Shown here: positions 41,645 to 50,217 of the stretch, piece after piece | Layout: every line of letters starts with the position of its first letter | Position numbering within the stretch: position 1 is the stretch's first letter | Program-made: the position numbers and the translations under genes | Notes under the pieces: generated by a model | Database searches by the model: none | Seen by the model: only the letters and a program-made list of their open reading frames with translations | Told to the model about the DNA's origin: nothing | Source of the DNA: Thalassococcus arenae | Lineage (GTDB): Bacteria > Pseudomonadota > Alphaproteobacteria > Rhodobacterales > Rhodobacteraceae | DNA: 64,000 nt | NCBI RefSeq assembly: GCF_019104745.1 | Contig: NZ_JAHRWL010000001.1 | Span: 1,779,001 to 1,843,000 of the forward strand | Direction: 5' to 3'

Positions 41645-42844
41645 TCAGTTGGCGGGAACCGCGGTGCCGGCATTGTCGCCGACCCCGTCGCGGCGGGCCT
41701 TGGCCGACGCGAGCGTGTCGCGCAATTCGGCCTCCATCTTCTTCAACTCGGCCTCGGCGGCGGCGCGTCGCGCCTTGCCTTCGTCGGCGATCTGAAGGCT
41801 TTCCTGAATCGTACCGATCAGGTCTGCATTGGCCTGCTTGACCGCCTCGATGTCGAAGACGCCGCGCTCCATTTCCTCGCGGATCATGCGGTTGCTGTCG
41901 CGCAGGTTCTTGGCGTTGGCGGTCAGCAATTCGTTGGTCAGATCATTCGCGTCGCGCACGGCGGCGGCGGCCTCGGCGCTGCGCTGGATGGTCACGGCCT
42001 GGGCCAGTTGGGTTTCCCAAAGCGGAACCGTGTTGACCAGGGTCGAGTTGATCTTGGTCACCAGCGACTTGTCGTTTTCCTGCACCAGGCGGATCGACGG
42101 CAGCGATTGCATCGTGACCTGGCGGGTGAGTTTGAGGTCGTGCACCCGGCGTTCCAGATCGTCGCGCGCCGCGCGCAGGTCGCGCAATTCCTGCGCCATC
42201 ATCACCTGGTCGTTCTCGGGCGCTTTCTGGACCTGGGCCTCTTTCGCCGGGATATCCTTTTCGTCCAGTTCTTTCAGCTTTTCCTCGCCCGCGGCGATAT
42301 AAAGCGCCAGTTCATCGTAGAATTGCAGGGTCTTCTCATAGAGCAGGTCGAGCGACTTGATGTCCTTGAGCAGCTTGTGTTCGTGCTCCAGCAGGTTGTC
42401 GGTGATCCGGTCGATCTGGCCCTGCACCTTTTCGAAGCGCGCAGTGAACTTGGCGAAGGGCGCGGCCCGGCCCAGCAGCTTTTCCCACCAGGTGCGGTCG
42501 CGGCGGACGTCCAGTTCCGATACCGAAAAGCCGCGGATCGTGGTGACGATGCCGCGCAGGCTGTCGCCCGCGGGGCCCACATCCTTGTTGCGGACGTCCG
42601 ACAGCATCGCCTGGCTGATTTCCTGCAACTCGGCCTGGGCGGCCGAGCCGAAAGAGACGATGGAATTGGTGTCGTCCATGTCGATCTCGCCCATGCGCGA
42701 CCGGATCTCGGCGCCGACCTCGGCCGGGGCCTCGGCCAATGGCACGACGGCGTTGGCCTCGGCCGGTTCGGGCAGGATCACCGCGGTGACTTCATCGACA
42801 AGCGCCAGCGCCTCCTGCGCTTTCTGGCGGACCGTTTCAGACAT
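41645..42844 (-). CDS. telA: TelA/KlaA-family toxic anion resistance protein
   Basis: A 399-residue, largely alpha-helical coiled-coil protein of the TelA family, named for plasmid tellurite resistance but chromosomally linked to envelope stress. Core segments include WWEKLLGRAAPFAKF, LLYEKTLQFYDELALYI and QSLPSIRLVQENDKSLVTKI. ATG 42844 is chosen because ACGGAGG sits six bases upstream; the alternative GTG at 42871 overlaps the xpaC stop and has no such signal. Tellurite resistance itself is not implied; the nearby XpaC and SPFH genes point to a general membrane role. Confidence 0.92.
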   Translation of the reverse strand: MSETVRQKAQEALALVDEVTAVILPEPAEANAVVPLAEAPAEVGAEIRSRMGEIDMDDTNSIVSFGSAAQAELQEISQAMLSDVRNKDVGPAGDSLRGIVTTIRGFSVSELDVRRDRTWWEKLLGRAAPFAKFTARFEKVQGQIDRITDNLLEHEHKLLKDIKSLDLLYEKTLQFYDELALYIAAGEEKLKELDEKDIPAKEAQVQKAPENDQVMMAQELRDLRAARDDLERRVHDLKLTRQVTMQSLPSIRLVQENDKSLVTKINSTLVNTVPLWETQLAQAVTIQRSAEAAAAVRDANDLTNELLTANAKNLRDSNRMIREEMERGVFDIEAVKQANADLIGTIQESLQIADEGKARRAAAEAELKKMEAELRDTLASAKARRDGVGDNAGTAVPAN

Positions 42845-42867
42845 GGAATACCTCCGTGTAAATTCCG

Positions 42868-43758
42868 TCACCCCTGGTCGAGGCGCACACCTTCGCGCTG
42901 CAAGCGATCGCGCAGCACATCGATTTCGACCGTCAGGTCGGTATTGTCGTCCAGAAGCAGCTTGCGTGTCTTCTGGCCAAAGCTTTCCTCGAGATCGGTC
43001 AGCAGCATCATGAAGCCCGACCGCGCCTCGCGGTCCTGCGTGCGCGAATAGACGTCGGCGAACTTGCCTGCCGCATCCCGCGCGCCCATCAGGTAGACGC
43101 CCAGGTATTTCTTGGCAGCGGTCAGGTCGCGCGGGTCTTCCTCGACCGTGCGGATCAGTTCGCGTGCCTTGATGGTAAAGCGTTCGACGCGGGCCTCGAC
43201 CTGGCGGTCGCCGGCGCGACGCACCGCGTCGGCCATCGCGGCAAGATGCGCTTCGGCCTGGTCGACTGCCTTGGCCACGCGATCCTGCTGAAAGGTGTCG
43301 ATGCCTTCCATTCCCTTGTCGCGCATCGGGTCGAAGCCGAAGGCGCCGATATGCAACACGCCTGCCGCAATTCCGAATATCGCCGGTGCGACGAAACCCG
43401 GTTCGGCCTTCCAGGCGGCGACCGCGGTGCCGATCCCGGCCAGGACCGCGGCAAAGGTCTTGCGCGGGATTCCCGGCCGCCGTGCGACCTTGCGGGCGTT
43501 GTAGGCGGCTTCGGCCTTGAGCCCGTCGCGCAACAGCCAGGCACCCAGCAGCAGCGACCCGGCTCCGATCAGGCCGGCGGCCAGTCCGGTCGCCCCGTCG
43601 TTGAGCGAGGTGAAGGCCAGAATGACAGGAGGGATGAAAAGCACATTCGAGCGCGCGCCGACCGGATCGACCTGCGCGCCGTGATAAGCCGGGCGGTCCG
43701 CGCCCTGTTCCGGCCCGCCGCCATCGGGGCTGAATTTTCCGCCATACCGCTTGGCCAT
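42868..43758 (-). CDS. XpaC-like (5-bromo-4-chloroindolyl phosphate hydrolysis family) membrane protein
   Basis: A 296-residue protein of the XpaC family, which habitually accompanies TelA. Hydrophobic segments near residues 40-78 and 105-140 are separated by a basic loop, followed by a coiled-coil cytoplasmic part that includes FTIKARELIRTVEEDPRDL and KKYLGVYLMGARDAAGKF, typical of the family. The enzyme name is historical; a structural role with TelA is more likely. Its Shine-Dalgarno GGAGG lies inside the end of the upstream 29-residue reading frame. Confidence 0.87.
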   Translation of the reverse strand: MAKRYGGKFSPDGGGPEQGADRPAYHGAQVDPVGARSNVLFIPPVILAFTSLNDGATGLAAGLIGAGSLLLGAWLLRDGLKAEAAYNARKVARRPGIPRKTFAAVLAGIGTAVAAWKAEPGFVAPAIFGIAAGVLHIGAFGFDPMRDKGMEGIDTFQQDRVAKAVDQAEAHLAAMADAVRRAGDRQVEARVERFTIKARELIRTVEEDPRDLTAAKKYLGVYLMGARDAAGKFADVYSRTQDREARSGFMMLLTDLEESFGQKTRKLLLDDNTDLTVEIDVLRDRLQREGVRLDQG

Positions 43759-43759
43759 C

Positions 43760-43849
43760 TCACATGCCTCCGATGACCCCGGACGTCACACCGAAGAGCA
43801 GCAGGATCAACAGGATGTAGGCGACCTTTTGCAAGGCTGTGCCGGACAT
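43760..43849 (-). CDS. Putative 29-residue single-span membrane microprotein
   Basis: A short frame directly upstream of the XpaC gene encodes MSGTALQKVAYILLILLLF followed by GVTSGVIGGM. It is a near-perfect single transmembrane helix with a small charged N-terminus. It is preceded by a G-rich ribosome-binding region, ends one base before the XpaC start, and its 3' end carries that gene's Shine-Dalgarno. Translational coupling is likely. Family unknown. Confidence 0.6.
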   Translation of the reverse strand: MSGTALQKVAYILLILLLFGVTSGVIGGM

Positions 43850-43931
43850 AACACCCCCCGTTTGTGCTGTGTCGCAGCAAAGGTAAGGGGAATTGTCACG
43901 GCTTGCTAGGGGGAAAGCCCTGCGTTCGTCC

Positions 43932-44765
43932 TCAGGCCGCGCTTTCCCGCGGCATGCGGTTCAGAAGCAGGTCGGCTTCGCGGTCGTAGATGTCTTCCTT
44001 GGGCGACGCGACCCGGCGGTGCATCATGTTCTCGAAGGCGGACACCAACGCGTCGAGCGCCGCGACGTAACGCGTGCGGGCGAACTGAGAGCCCGAGCCG
44101 TCCCATTGGGTTTCGAGCCGTGCCACTTCGGCGTCCAGCAGGCGCAGCAACTTGGCTGTCGCCTTTTCGCCTTTCGGCGTTTCGGCATGGCTGGCCGCCG
44201 CCGTACGCAATCTGGCGATCACCCGGTCGCGTGCCGATTCCGTGCGGTAGGTCAGATCGGTATCGCCGAGCCTGGCGACACGGCCGATGATCAAGTCGAA
44301 CTGCCCGGCGGTGCTTCCTGCCGGATCCGGGCTGTCGTCCGTCTCGACAGCGGATTCCTCGGCCCGGGAAGCGTTTTGCGCAAGGGTGTCAGGGCCGAAG
44401 GCGGCAAATGCCAGCCCCGCGGCCAATATCCCGCACAGCGATGCCGGAAGCAGTCCGTCGATCTTGTGACCGGCCAGGACGAACACGACCAGCCCGATCA
44501 GCAAGTAGCCGAAAGCCTTGTACGGCAAGCGTGGCAGCGGGTTCGACGGATCGGCGCGATGGGCGTTCTGCAGCGCCAGACCGTTGCCGATAAGATGCAG
44601 CGCAAGGCCCAGGAAGCCCATCATGACCGCCGCAGTCGTCATGCTGAAATGGTCTGCGCCGAACGGCCAGATCAGAACCGGTATCGCAGCAAGGAAAAGC
44701 GCCCCCAGATTGCCGACGGCGTGGGGTTCGACCATGCGGATGATCCGGGCGCGTTGCAGCTTCAT
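43932..44765 (-). CDS. Hypothetical four-helix membrane protein with cytoplasmic coiled coil
   Basis: A 277-residue protein I do not recognise. Four hydrophobic segments lie near residues 17-36, 43-63, 84-103 and 107-127. An acidic Ser/Asp-rich linker follows (about 130-150), then a helical region with DLIIGRVARLGDTDLTYR and AKLLRLLDAEVARLETQW. The design, membrane part followed by a coiled coil, parallels the neighbouring XpaC protein. It lies in the same direction as the TelA/XpaC genes with an 82-base gap, and immediately downstream of a 64-residue membrane protein gene. Function unknown. Confidence 0.75.
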   Translation of the reverse strand: MKLQRARIIRMVEPHAVGNLGALFLAAIPVLIWPFGADHFSMTTAAVMMGFLGLALHLIGNGLALQNAHRADPSNPLPRLPYKAFGYLLIGLVVFVLAGHKIDGLLPASLCGILAAGLAFAAFGPDTLAQNASRAEESAVETDDSPDPAGSTAGQFDLIIGRVARLGDTDLTYRTESARDRVIARLRTAAASHAETPKGEKATAKLLRLLDAEVARLETQWDGSGSQFARTRYVAALDALVSAFENMMHRRVASPKEDIYDREADLLLNRMPRESAA

Positions 44766-44775
44766 GTCGCCATCC

Positions 44776-44970
44776 TCAAAAATAGCTCAGGCCGAAGATG
44801 AGCAGCCACAACGCGGCAAAGGCCAACCGCCCATGCAGGCCGCTGCGCTGGCGCGCGCGTGTCGCAGCCACGCTGATCGCACCGATCGTGTCCTGCGTCA
44901 CTTCACGCAGGCTGGTCAGTATCGCGACAAGGGTCATGGCCAGAACGGCCAGCGCAATCAAGGTCCACAT
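44776..44970 (-). CDS. Small membrane protein (64 residues), hypothetical
   Basis: A 64-residue protein with an N-terminal helix (LIALAVLAMTLVAILTSL) and a C-terminal helix (RLAFAALWLLIFGLSYF) joined by a basic cytoplasmic-type loop. It starts the minus-strand envelope gene set, ending 10 bases before the next gene's ATG. Codon use and position support a real gene; no family recognised. Confidence 0.65.
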   Translation of the reverse strand: MWTLIALAVLAMTLVAILTSLREVTQDTIGAISVAATRARQRSGLHGRLAFAALWLLIFGLSYF

Positions 44971-45054
44971 GGGGCGAGTGTTTCGCCGAATCCCGGCGAA
45001 ATCTGGGCAAGGATTCGAAAAAACAAGGAATAGTTAACGCCGCGCCAGAAAGGT

Positions 45055-45843
45055 TCAGCCTGGTTTGCCGCGTCGGCGACGGGACGGTTTGGGCCTGTCG
45101 GGCTTGGCGCCGTCCAGTCCCAACTGGTCGCGCACGACCCGTCCTCGGACCTCTTGCACTTCACCCGGTTTCAGCTGTCCCAACTGGAACGGACCATAGG
45201 AAACCCGGATCAGTCTGTTCACCGTCAGCCCGATATCGGCCATCGCGCGGCGAACCTCGCGGTTCTTTCCCTCACGCAGGCCGACCGTCAGCCAGGCATT
45301 GGCACCCTGTTGCCGGTCCAGCGTTACCACCATCGGCTGGAAACGCTGACCTTCGACCACGATCCCGTCACGGAGCGGTTGCAGCATGGCGTCGGTCGGA
45401 CGGCCGTTGACCCGGACACGGTACCGGCGCAGCCAGCCGGTGGACGGCAGTTCCATCCGCCGTTTCAGCGCGCCGTCATTGGTCAGCAAAAGCAGGCCTT
45501 CGGAATTCAGGTCCAGCCGGCCCACCGACATCACGCGCGGCAGATCGTCGGGCAGGTCGTCGAAGATCGTCGGGCGCCCCTGGTCGTCGCGATGCGTCGT
45601 CACGAGGCCGGGCTTTTTGTGATAAAGCCACATCCGCGGCGCTTCGGGCGCTTCCAGGGCGACGCCGTCCACGGTGACCCTGTCACTGTCCGTGACGTTC
45701 AGCGCCGGGCTGTCGATCACGGCGCCGTTCACCGTGACGCGGCCTGCCAGGATCAATCGCTCCGCCTCGCGACGGCTGGCGCGTCCCGCGCGGGCGATCA
45801 CCTTGGCGATCCGGTCGCCTGTCTGTTCGGACTTGCTGCTCAT
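45055..45843 (-). CDS. rluB: rRNA pseudouridine synthase (RluB/RsuA family)
   Basis: A 262-residue pseudouridine synthase. An N-terminal S4 RNA-binding domain spans about residues 10-57 (RASRREAERLILAGRVTVNG), and the catalytic domain has the GRLDLNSEGLLLLTNDG signature with catalytic Asp111 and the later REGKNREVRRA motif. The basic tail ending PKPSRRRRGKPG probably binds RNA. By length and S4 domain it fits RluB, modifying 23S rRNA, more than RluE. It is divergent from tadA with 75 bases between. Confidence 0.9.
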   Translation of the reverse strand: MSSKSEQTGDRIAKVIARAGRASRREAERLILAGRVTVNGAVIDSPALNVTDSDRVTVDGVALEAPEAPRMWLYHKKPGLVTTHRDDQGRPTIFDDLPDDLPRVMSVGRLDLNSEGLLLLTNDGALKRRMELPSTGWLRRYRVRVNGRPTDAMLQPLRDGIVVEGQRFQPMVVTLDRQQGANAWLTVGLREGKNREVRRAMADIGLTVNRLIRVSYGPFQLGQLKPGEVQEVRGRVVRDQLGLDGAKPDRPKPSRRRRGKPG

Positions 45844-45918
45844 GCGGCGGCTCTAACGCAAAGCCCGCGCCGGGGAAAGCGTTGCGATGCGCGCCTGCGC
45901 CGCGCTAAGAGGCGGATC

Positions 45919-46371
45919 ATGCAATCGCCCGGCCATATGGATACCGCCCTTGCTGAAGCCCGCGCCGCAGCCGCGCGCGGCGAAGTGCCCGTTGGCGCGG
46001 TACTGGTCGGTCCGGACGGGCGGGTCGTCGCCCAGGCCGGGAACCGCACGCGCGAACGCAGCGATCCCACCGCCCATGCCGAAATCGAGGTGCTGCGCGC
46101 CGCCTGCGCTGCCGCCGGGTCGGAACGGCTTCCTGATCACGATCTCTATGTGACGCTGGAACCCTGTCCGATGTGTGCCGCCGCGATATCCTTTGCCCGC
46201 ATCCGTCGGCTGTACTATGCGGCGGCCGATCCCAAGTCCGGTGGCGTGGCGCATGGCGCGCGGGTCTTCGCGCATCCGCAATGCCACCACGCGCCCGAAA
46301 TATACGACGGCATAGCCGCCGAAGAGGCCGAGGCGGTGTTGAAAGCGTTCTTCGCCGCAAGGCGGCCATGA
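45919..46371 (+). CDS. tadA: tRNA-specific adenosine deaminase
   Basis: Converts A34 of tRNA-Arg(ACG) to inosine; 150 residues, zinc-dependent. The catalytic motif is HAEI with His53 and Glu55, and the second zinc motif is EPCPMC with Cys83 and Cys86. ATG 45919 is used; an in-frame ATG six codons later is an alternative. The substrate tRNA is encoded in this same window at 16277. The stop overlaps the start of the downstream pseudouridine synthase (ATGA at 46368-46371). Confidence 0.95.
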   Translation: MQSPGHMDTALAEARAAAARGEVPVGAVLVGPDGRVVAQAGNRTRERSDPTAHAEIEVLRAACAAAGSERLPDHDLYVTLEPCPMCAAAISFARIRRLYYAAADPKSGGVAHGARVFAHPQCHHAPEIYDGIAAEEAEAVLKAFFAARRP

Positions 46372-46913
46372 GCCGCGTCGTCCTGTTCAACAAGCCCTAC
46401 GGCGTGCTGTCGCAATTCACCGATCGCGGCAATGCCGACAGCCCCCGCGCCACGCTGTCGGATTTCATCGACCTGCCGGGCGTCTACCCGGCGGGTCGCC
46501 TAGACCGTGACAGCGAAGGCCTGCTGGTGCTGACCGATGACGGGCGGCTGCAGGCGCGGATCGCCGCGCCGAAATTCGCCAAACCCAAAACCTATCTCGT
46601 ACAAGTCGAAGGAAGACCGGACACGCCGCAACTGGATGCGTTGCGGCGCGGCGTTGTGCTGAAGGACGGCCCGACCCGTCCGGCGCAGGCCGAAGCCATC
46701 GCACCGCCTGACCTGTGGCCCCGCGACCCGCCGATCCGGCTGCGCAAGACGGTGCCCGATTCCTGGCTGCGGCTGACCATTACCGAAGGGCGCAACCGGC
46801 AGGTGCGGCGGATGGTGGCGCATGTCGGTCTGCCCTGCCTGCGGCTGGTGCGCTGGTCGGTGGGCGAGTGGTCGGTCGAAGGGCTCGAGCCGGGGGCTTG
46901 GCGCGTGTTGTGA
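46368..46913 (+). CDS. Pseudouridine synthase RluE-like
   Basis: A 181-residue pseudouridine synthase without an S4 domain, as in RluE of 23S rRNA. The signature is [16 protein letters not shown] with catalytic Asp46, and the C-terminal part has [19 protein letters not shown]. Translationally coupled to tadA by a 4-base overlap. The following intergenic region has a perfect hairpin and a dispersed motif shared with other sites. Confidence 0.9.
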   Translation: MSRVVLFNKPYGVLSQFTDRGNADSPRATLSDFIDLPGVYPAGRLDRDSEGLLVLTDDGRLQARIAAPKFAKPKTYLVQVEGRPDTPQLDALRRGVVLKDGPTRPAQAEAIAPPDLWPRDPPIRLRKTVPDSWLRLTITEGRNRQVRRMVAHVGLPCLRLVRWSVGEWSVEGLEPGAWRVL

Positions 46914-46920
46914 TGCCTCG

Positions 46921-46970
46921 GTGAGGGGCCAGCCCCTCACACTCCCCGGGATATTTCAGGCCAGATGAAG
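46921..46970 (+). terminator. Hairpin plus 23-nt motif, copy C, between convergent rluE-like and hemF
   Basis: A 9-bp stem GTGAGGGGC/GCCCCTCAC (46921-46940) is followed by CTCCCC and then GGGATATTTCAGG plus CCAGATGAAG (46948-46970). The stop codon of hemF on the minus strand begins a few bases on (46975). A second copy with nearly the same order is at 59298-59359. Confidence 0.65.
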
Positions 46971-46974
46971 CGGA

Positions 46975-47865
46975 TCAGGTCCACTTGGCCACAGGCGGCA
47001 GGCTCATCAGCACCGCGTTGGCGTCGTGACCGGTGGCCAGCCCGAACTTGGTGCCGCGGTCGTAGACGAGGTTGTATTCGGCATAAAGCCCGCGGTGGAC
47101 TAGCTGGGCGTCCTTGTCGGCATCGGTGAACGCCTGCACCCGGCGCCTTTCGACCAGCGGCAGATAGGCGGGCAGGAAGGCACGGCCGATGTCCTGTGTC
47201 AGCGCGAAATCGGCCTCCCAATCGCCGGAATTGCGATCGTCCATGAAGATGCCTCCGACGCCGCGGGCGCGGCCGCGATGGGGAACGAAGAAATACTCGT
47301 CCGCCCAGGCCTTGAGCTCGGGATAGAGCGCGTCCCCGTGCGGATCGAGATGGGCTTTCTGCGTGGCGTGGAAATGCGCGGTGTCCTCGGCGTATTCGAT
47401 ACAGGGGTTGAGGTCGGAGCCGCCGCCGAACCACCAGGCATGCGGCGTCCAGAACATCCGCGTGTTCATGTGCACCGCGGGCACGTGCGGGTTCTGCATA
47501 TGCGCCACAAGGCTGATGCCCGAGGCCCAGAAGCTCGGATCGTCTTCCATGCCCGGCACGCCGCGCGCCGCCATCGCCTTTTGCGCGGCAGGACCAAGCG
47601 CGCCGTAGACGGTCGAGACGTTGACACCGACCTTTTCGAACACCCGCCCGCCGCGCATCACGCTCATCAACCCGCCGCCCGCATCCGCGCCGTCATCGGC
47701 GTGGCGCGTGGTCTTGGACACCTCGAACCGGCCGGGCGCGCGATCGCTGAACGGGCCTTCGGAATGGCTGTCCTCCAACGCTTCGAAGGCGGCGGTGATG
47801 TCGTCGCGCAGCTGCCGGAACCAGGCGCTGGCGCGGGTCTTTTCGGTCTCGAAACTGTCGGTCAT
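46975..47865 (-). CDS. hemF: Oxygen-dependent coproporphyrinogen III oxidase
   Basis: Aerobic step of haem and chlorophyll precursor synthesis: converts coproporphyrinogen III to protoporphyrinogen IX with O2. 296 residues. Family segments are SVMRGGRVFEKVGVNVS, GISLVAHMQNPHVPAVHMN, WWFGGGSDLNP and HFHATQKAHLD. ATG 47865 follows AAGGGGAC, and is preferred to TTG 47925, which overlaps the upstream SDR gene. hemC and hemE of the same pathway lie 10 kb downstream. Confidence 0.96.
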   Translation of the reverse strand: MTDSFETEKTRASAWFRQLRDDITAAFEALEDSHSEGPFSDRAPGRFEVSKTTRHADDGADAGGGLMSVMRGGRVFEKVGVNVSTVYGALGPAAQKAMAARGVPGMEDDPSFWASGISLVAHMQNPHVPAVHMNTRMFWTPHAWWFGGGSDLNPCIEYAEDTAHFHATQKAHLDPHGDALYPELKAWADEYFFVPHRGRARGVGGIFMDDRNSGDWEADFALTQDIGRAFLPAYLPLVERRRVQAFTDADKDAQLVHRGLYAEYNLVYDRGTKFGLATGHDANAVLMSLPPVAKWT

Positions 47866-47921
47866 CGCGGTCGTCCCCTTTTTTGCGGACCCTTCCGCAT
47901 CGGGTCGGAAATCGCAACCGG

Positions 47922-48722
47922 TCAATGCGCCGGCGCGGCCACCGGATCGAGCAGGGTGCGGCCGCCATCCACGGTGATGATCTGCCCGGTCATGAAACCC
48001 GCGCCTTCGGAGGCGAGGAACTGCACCGCTTCGGCCACTTCGCCGGGCGCCGCGATACGGCCCAGCGGCGTATGTTTTTCGATATCGCCACGGTAATCGC
48101 GGTGGTCGCGAAGTGTTTCCCTGAGGCTGCTTGACATCACCGACCCGAATGCGACGGCGTTGACCCGGATGCGTTCTGGGGCAAGGGCGACCGCCATGGA
48201 TCGGGTCATCTGATCCAGCGCTGCGCAGGCAACGGAATAGCCCATTAGGTTCGGATGCGACCGGCGCGCCGCGATCGAGGACATGTTGATGATCGCGCCC
48301 GCCTGGCCTTCTTCCTGTCCCTTCGCCTGTTTTATCATCCGTTTGGCGACCAGTTGGCTGAGCCTGAGTGCCGTCATCAGGTTCTGGTTCAGCAGTTGTT
48401 CCACGGCGTCGTGATCCAGGTCGAGCGGGTCCGAGGGCACCACCTGGCGCGAACCGTTCACCAGGATGTCGACCCGGTCGAAGGCGTCCAGCGTGGCGGA
48501 GAGCAGGTTCGCCAGCGTCAGCCTTTCGCGCAGATCTCCCGCGAAATAGCGCATACCGTTGCCGTCATCCTCGGTGCCACATTCCTTGGCCAGACGGTCT
48601 TCGTCCATGTCCGCGAACATGACGTTCGCGCCCATGTCCGAGAAATGCCGCGCGATGGCGAGGCCGATGCCGTTGGCGGCGCCGGTCACGATCGCGGTCT
48701 TGCCCTCGATGGAAAAACTCAT
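47922..48722 (-). CDS. SDR-family protein with Cys in place of the catalytic Lys
   Basis: A 266-residue short-chain dehydrogenase/reductase fold. The cofactor motif is TGAANGIG (13-20), Ser148/149 sit in NMSSIAARR, and Tyr162 is in GYSVACAALDQM. The normal YxxxK reads YSVAC, so Cys166 replaces the catalytic lysine (codon TGC). The usual NNAG also reads NGSR. The catalytic tetrad is thus incomplete, and dehydrogenase activity is doubtful or needs a different mechanism. It lies between rsmC and hemF on the same strand. Substrate unknown. Confidence 0.88.
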   Translation of the reverse strand: MSFSIEGKTAIVTGAANGIGLAIARHFSDMGANVMFADMDEDRLAKECGTEDDGNGMRYFAGDLRERLTLANLLSATLDAFDRVDILVNGSRQVVPSDPLDLDHDAVEQLLNQNLMTALRLSQLVAKRMIKQAKGQEEGQAGAIINMSSIAARRSHPNLMGYSVACAALDQMTRSMAVALAPERIRVNAVAFGSVMSSSLRETLRDHRDYRGDIEKHTPLGRIAAPGEVAEAVQFLASEGAGFMTGQIITVDGGRTLLDPVAAPAH

Positions 48723-48761
48723 GGGTTTGCCCTTGCTTGTGTTGCGCGACCCTAGCCGGGT

Positions 48762-49748
48762 TCAGCCCTTGTGACGAGTGGGGCGGCGCGCGTGAAGGAT
48801 CTTGAACCGGGCGTCGCCGCCGGTTTCGGTGCAGTCCCGAAAATGCTTGGTCAGCGCGGCTTCGTAAGGCAGGTGACGGTTGGCGACCATCCACAGATGC
48901 CCCGATTGCGACAGCAGCCGCGCCGCAGCGGCGATAAACGATTGCCCGATACCCGGATCGCCCCGGCGCCCGGCATGAAAGGGCGGGTTCATTACCACGG
49001 CGTCCAGCGGCGCGGGCGTTTTCCACGTCGTCGCATCCGCCCAATGAAAGTGCGCGCGGGGGTCGGTCACGTTGCGCCGCGCGCAGTCCAGGGCCGCCTT
49101 GTCGGCTTCTACGAGGTGAAGGGCCGCGACCGTGTCGCTGCGCAGTATGGTCGGTGCCAGCGCGCCCCAGCCGGCGCCCAGATCGGCGATCTGCCCGGAC
49201 AGGCCACGCGGCAAAGCGTCGGCCAGAAAGGCCGAGGCCGGGTCAGTGGCATCGGACGAAAACACACCCGGCGCCGTCCAGAAACCGTCACTGTTGCGTG
49301 TCGCGCCATGCGCCCAGTCGGCAAAGGCATCGGATGCGGCCAACCAGGCAAGCTTGCCATGCGCCTTGGACACCACGCCCTCAAGCGTCGTCCTGCCGCG
49401 CATCGCCTTGAGCACGGATTCGACCCCGTCTTCCTTTTGCCCGTCGATGATGACCAGTCCGCCCGGCGCGAGCGCGCAGGCCTGCGCGACCCGGCTTTCG
49501 GCCAACGCACGCGCACGGGGTATGAATGCGATGGCGATGTCGAATGGGCCCTGCGCGTTATCCGTGACGGTGACGCCCCGCCGCTCCCAATGATCGAAAT
49601 CCGGGCGAAAGTCCTGTTGCACAACCGTCGAGCCCGGCGCGAAGGCGTCGATTTCGAAATCCCCCGGCGCTCCGATCAGAACGCAGCGCGCGTCGTCGGG
49701 AAGGACAAGCCCGGATTTCAAGGCGTGTTGAAGTCTGTCGGATCGCAT
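48762..49748 (-). CDS. rsmC: 16S rRNA m2G1207-type methyltransferase RsmC
   Basis: A 328-residue protein with an N-terminal pseudo-methyltransferase half and a C-terminal catalytic half, as in RsmC. The SAM-binding IADLGAGWGALAP and catalytic NPPFHAG motif are clear. The first half includes GGLVIIDGQKEDGVESVLK. It is placed 22 bases downstream of clpS. Function in modifying a guanosine of 16S rRNA is inferred from the family. Confidence 0.9.
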   Translation of the reverse strand: MRSDRLQHALKSGLVLPDDARCVLIGAPGDFEIDAFAPGSTVVQQDFRPDFDHWERRGVTVTDNAQGPFDIAIAFIPRARALAESRVAQACALAPGGLVIIDGQKEDGVESVLKAMRGRTTLEGVVSKAHGKLAWLAASDAFADWAHGATRNSDGFWTAPGVFSSDATDPASAFLADALPRGLSGQIADLGAGWGALAPTILRSDTVAALHLVEADKAALDCARRNVTDPRAHFHWADATTWKTPAPLDAVVMNPPFHAGRRGDPGIGQSFIAAAARLLSQSGHLWMVANRHLPYEAALTKHFRDCTETGGDARFKILHARRPTRHKG

Positions 49749-49770
49749 GCTGACGCGGGCCGTGGCCCGA

Positions 49771-50124
49771 CTATTCCTTTTCCATCGTGCATTGCAGAGG
49801 ATGCTGATGGCGGCGGGCGAAATCCATCACCTGGCCCACCTTGGTTTCGGCGATCTCGTGGCTGAACACGCCGACCACCGCGACACCCTTCTTGTGCACG
49901 GTCAGCATCACTTCGAATGCTTGGGCATGGCTCATGCCGAAGAACCGTTCGAGGACGTGGACGACGAATTCCATCGGCGTGTAGTCGTCGTTCAGCAACA
50001 GCACCTTGTAAAGCGGCGGGCGCTTGGTCTTCTGACGGGTTTCCACCACCACACCGGTATCGCCTTCGCCCGGAGGCGTCGCCCCGGCCATGCGGATCGT
50101 GTGGAATGTGAAGACGTCGGTCAT
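49771..50124 (-). CDS. clpS: ATP-dependent Clp protease adaptor ClpS
   Basis: N-end-rule adaptor that delivers substrates to ClpAP; 117 residues. The ClpS core starts [20 protein letters not shown] and includes the [21 protein letters not shown] segment (in parts). The start at 50124 or the ATG at 50091 are both possible; neither has a clear Shine-Dalgarno. clpA is not in the window. It heads the clpS-rsmC-SDR-hemF series. Confidence 0.94.
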   Translation of the reverse strand: MTDVFTFHTIRMAGATPPGEGDTGVVVETRQKTKRPPLYKVLLLNDDYTPMEFVVHVLERFFGMSHAQAFEVMLTVHKKGVAVVGVFSHEIAETKVGQVMDFARRHQHPLQCTMEKE

Positions 50125-50144
50125 CGTGGCGCGCGTCTATCCGG

Positions 50145-50172
50145 TTGGCTGACTTCGTTGCGGTTATATAAT
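50145..50172 (+). promoter_or_regulatory. Promoter of the HAD hydrolase gene
   Basis: TTGGCT (50145-50150), a 16-base spacer and a perfect TATAAT (50167-50172) lie 46 bases before the HAD gene start, in the 93-base divergent spacer shared with clpS. The -10 is within TATATAAT, which is partly palindromic, so it might also serve clpS. Confidence 0.5.
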
Positions 50173-50217
50173 CGGACGGGCGGCAGAGAAAAGAGCCGCG
50201 ATGGGTCTAGGCGCGGC

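Noticed and set aside
41645-42844. A dedicated tellurite resistance operon
   Set aside because: TelA is present, but no TerC, TerD, TehB or plasmid kil/kla context; the family name alone does not support that phenotype.
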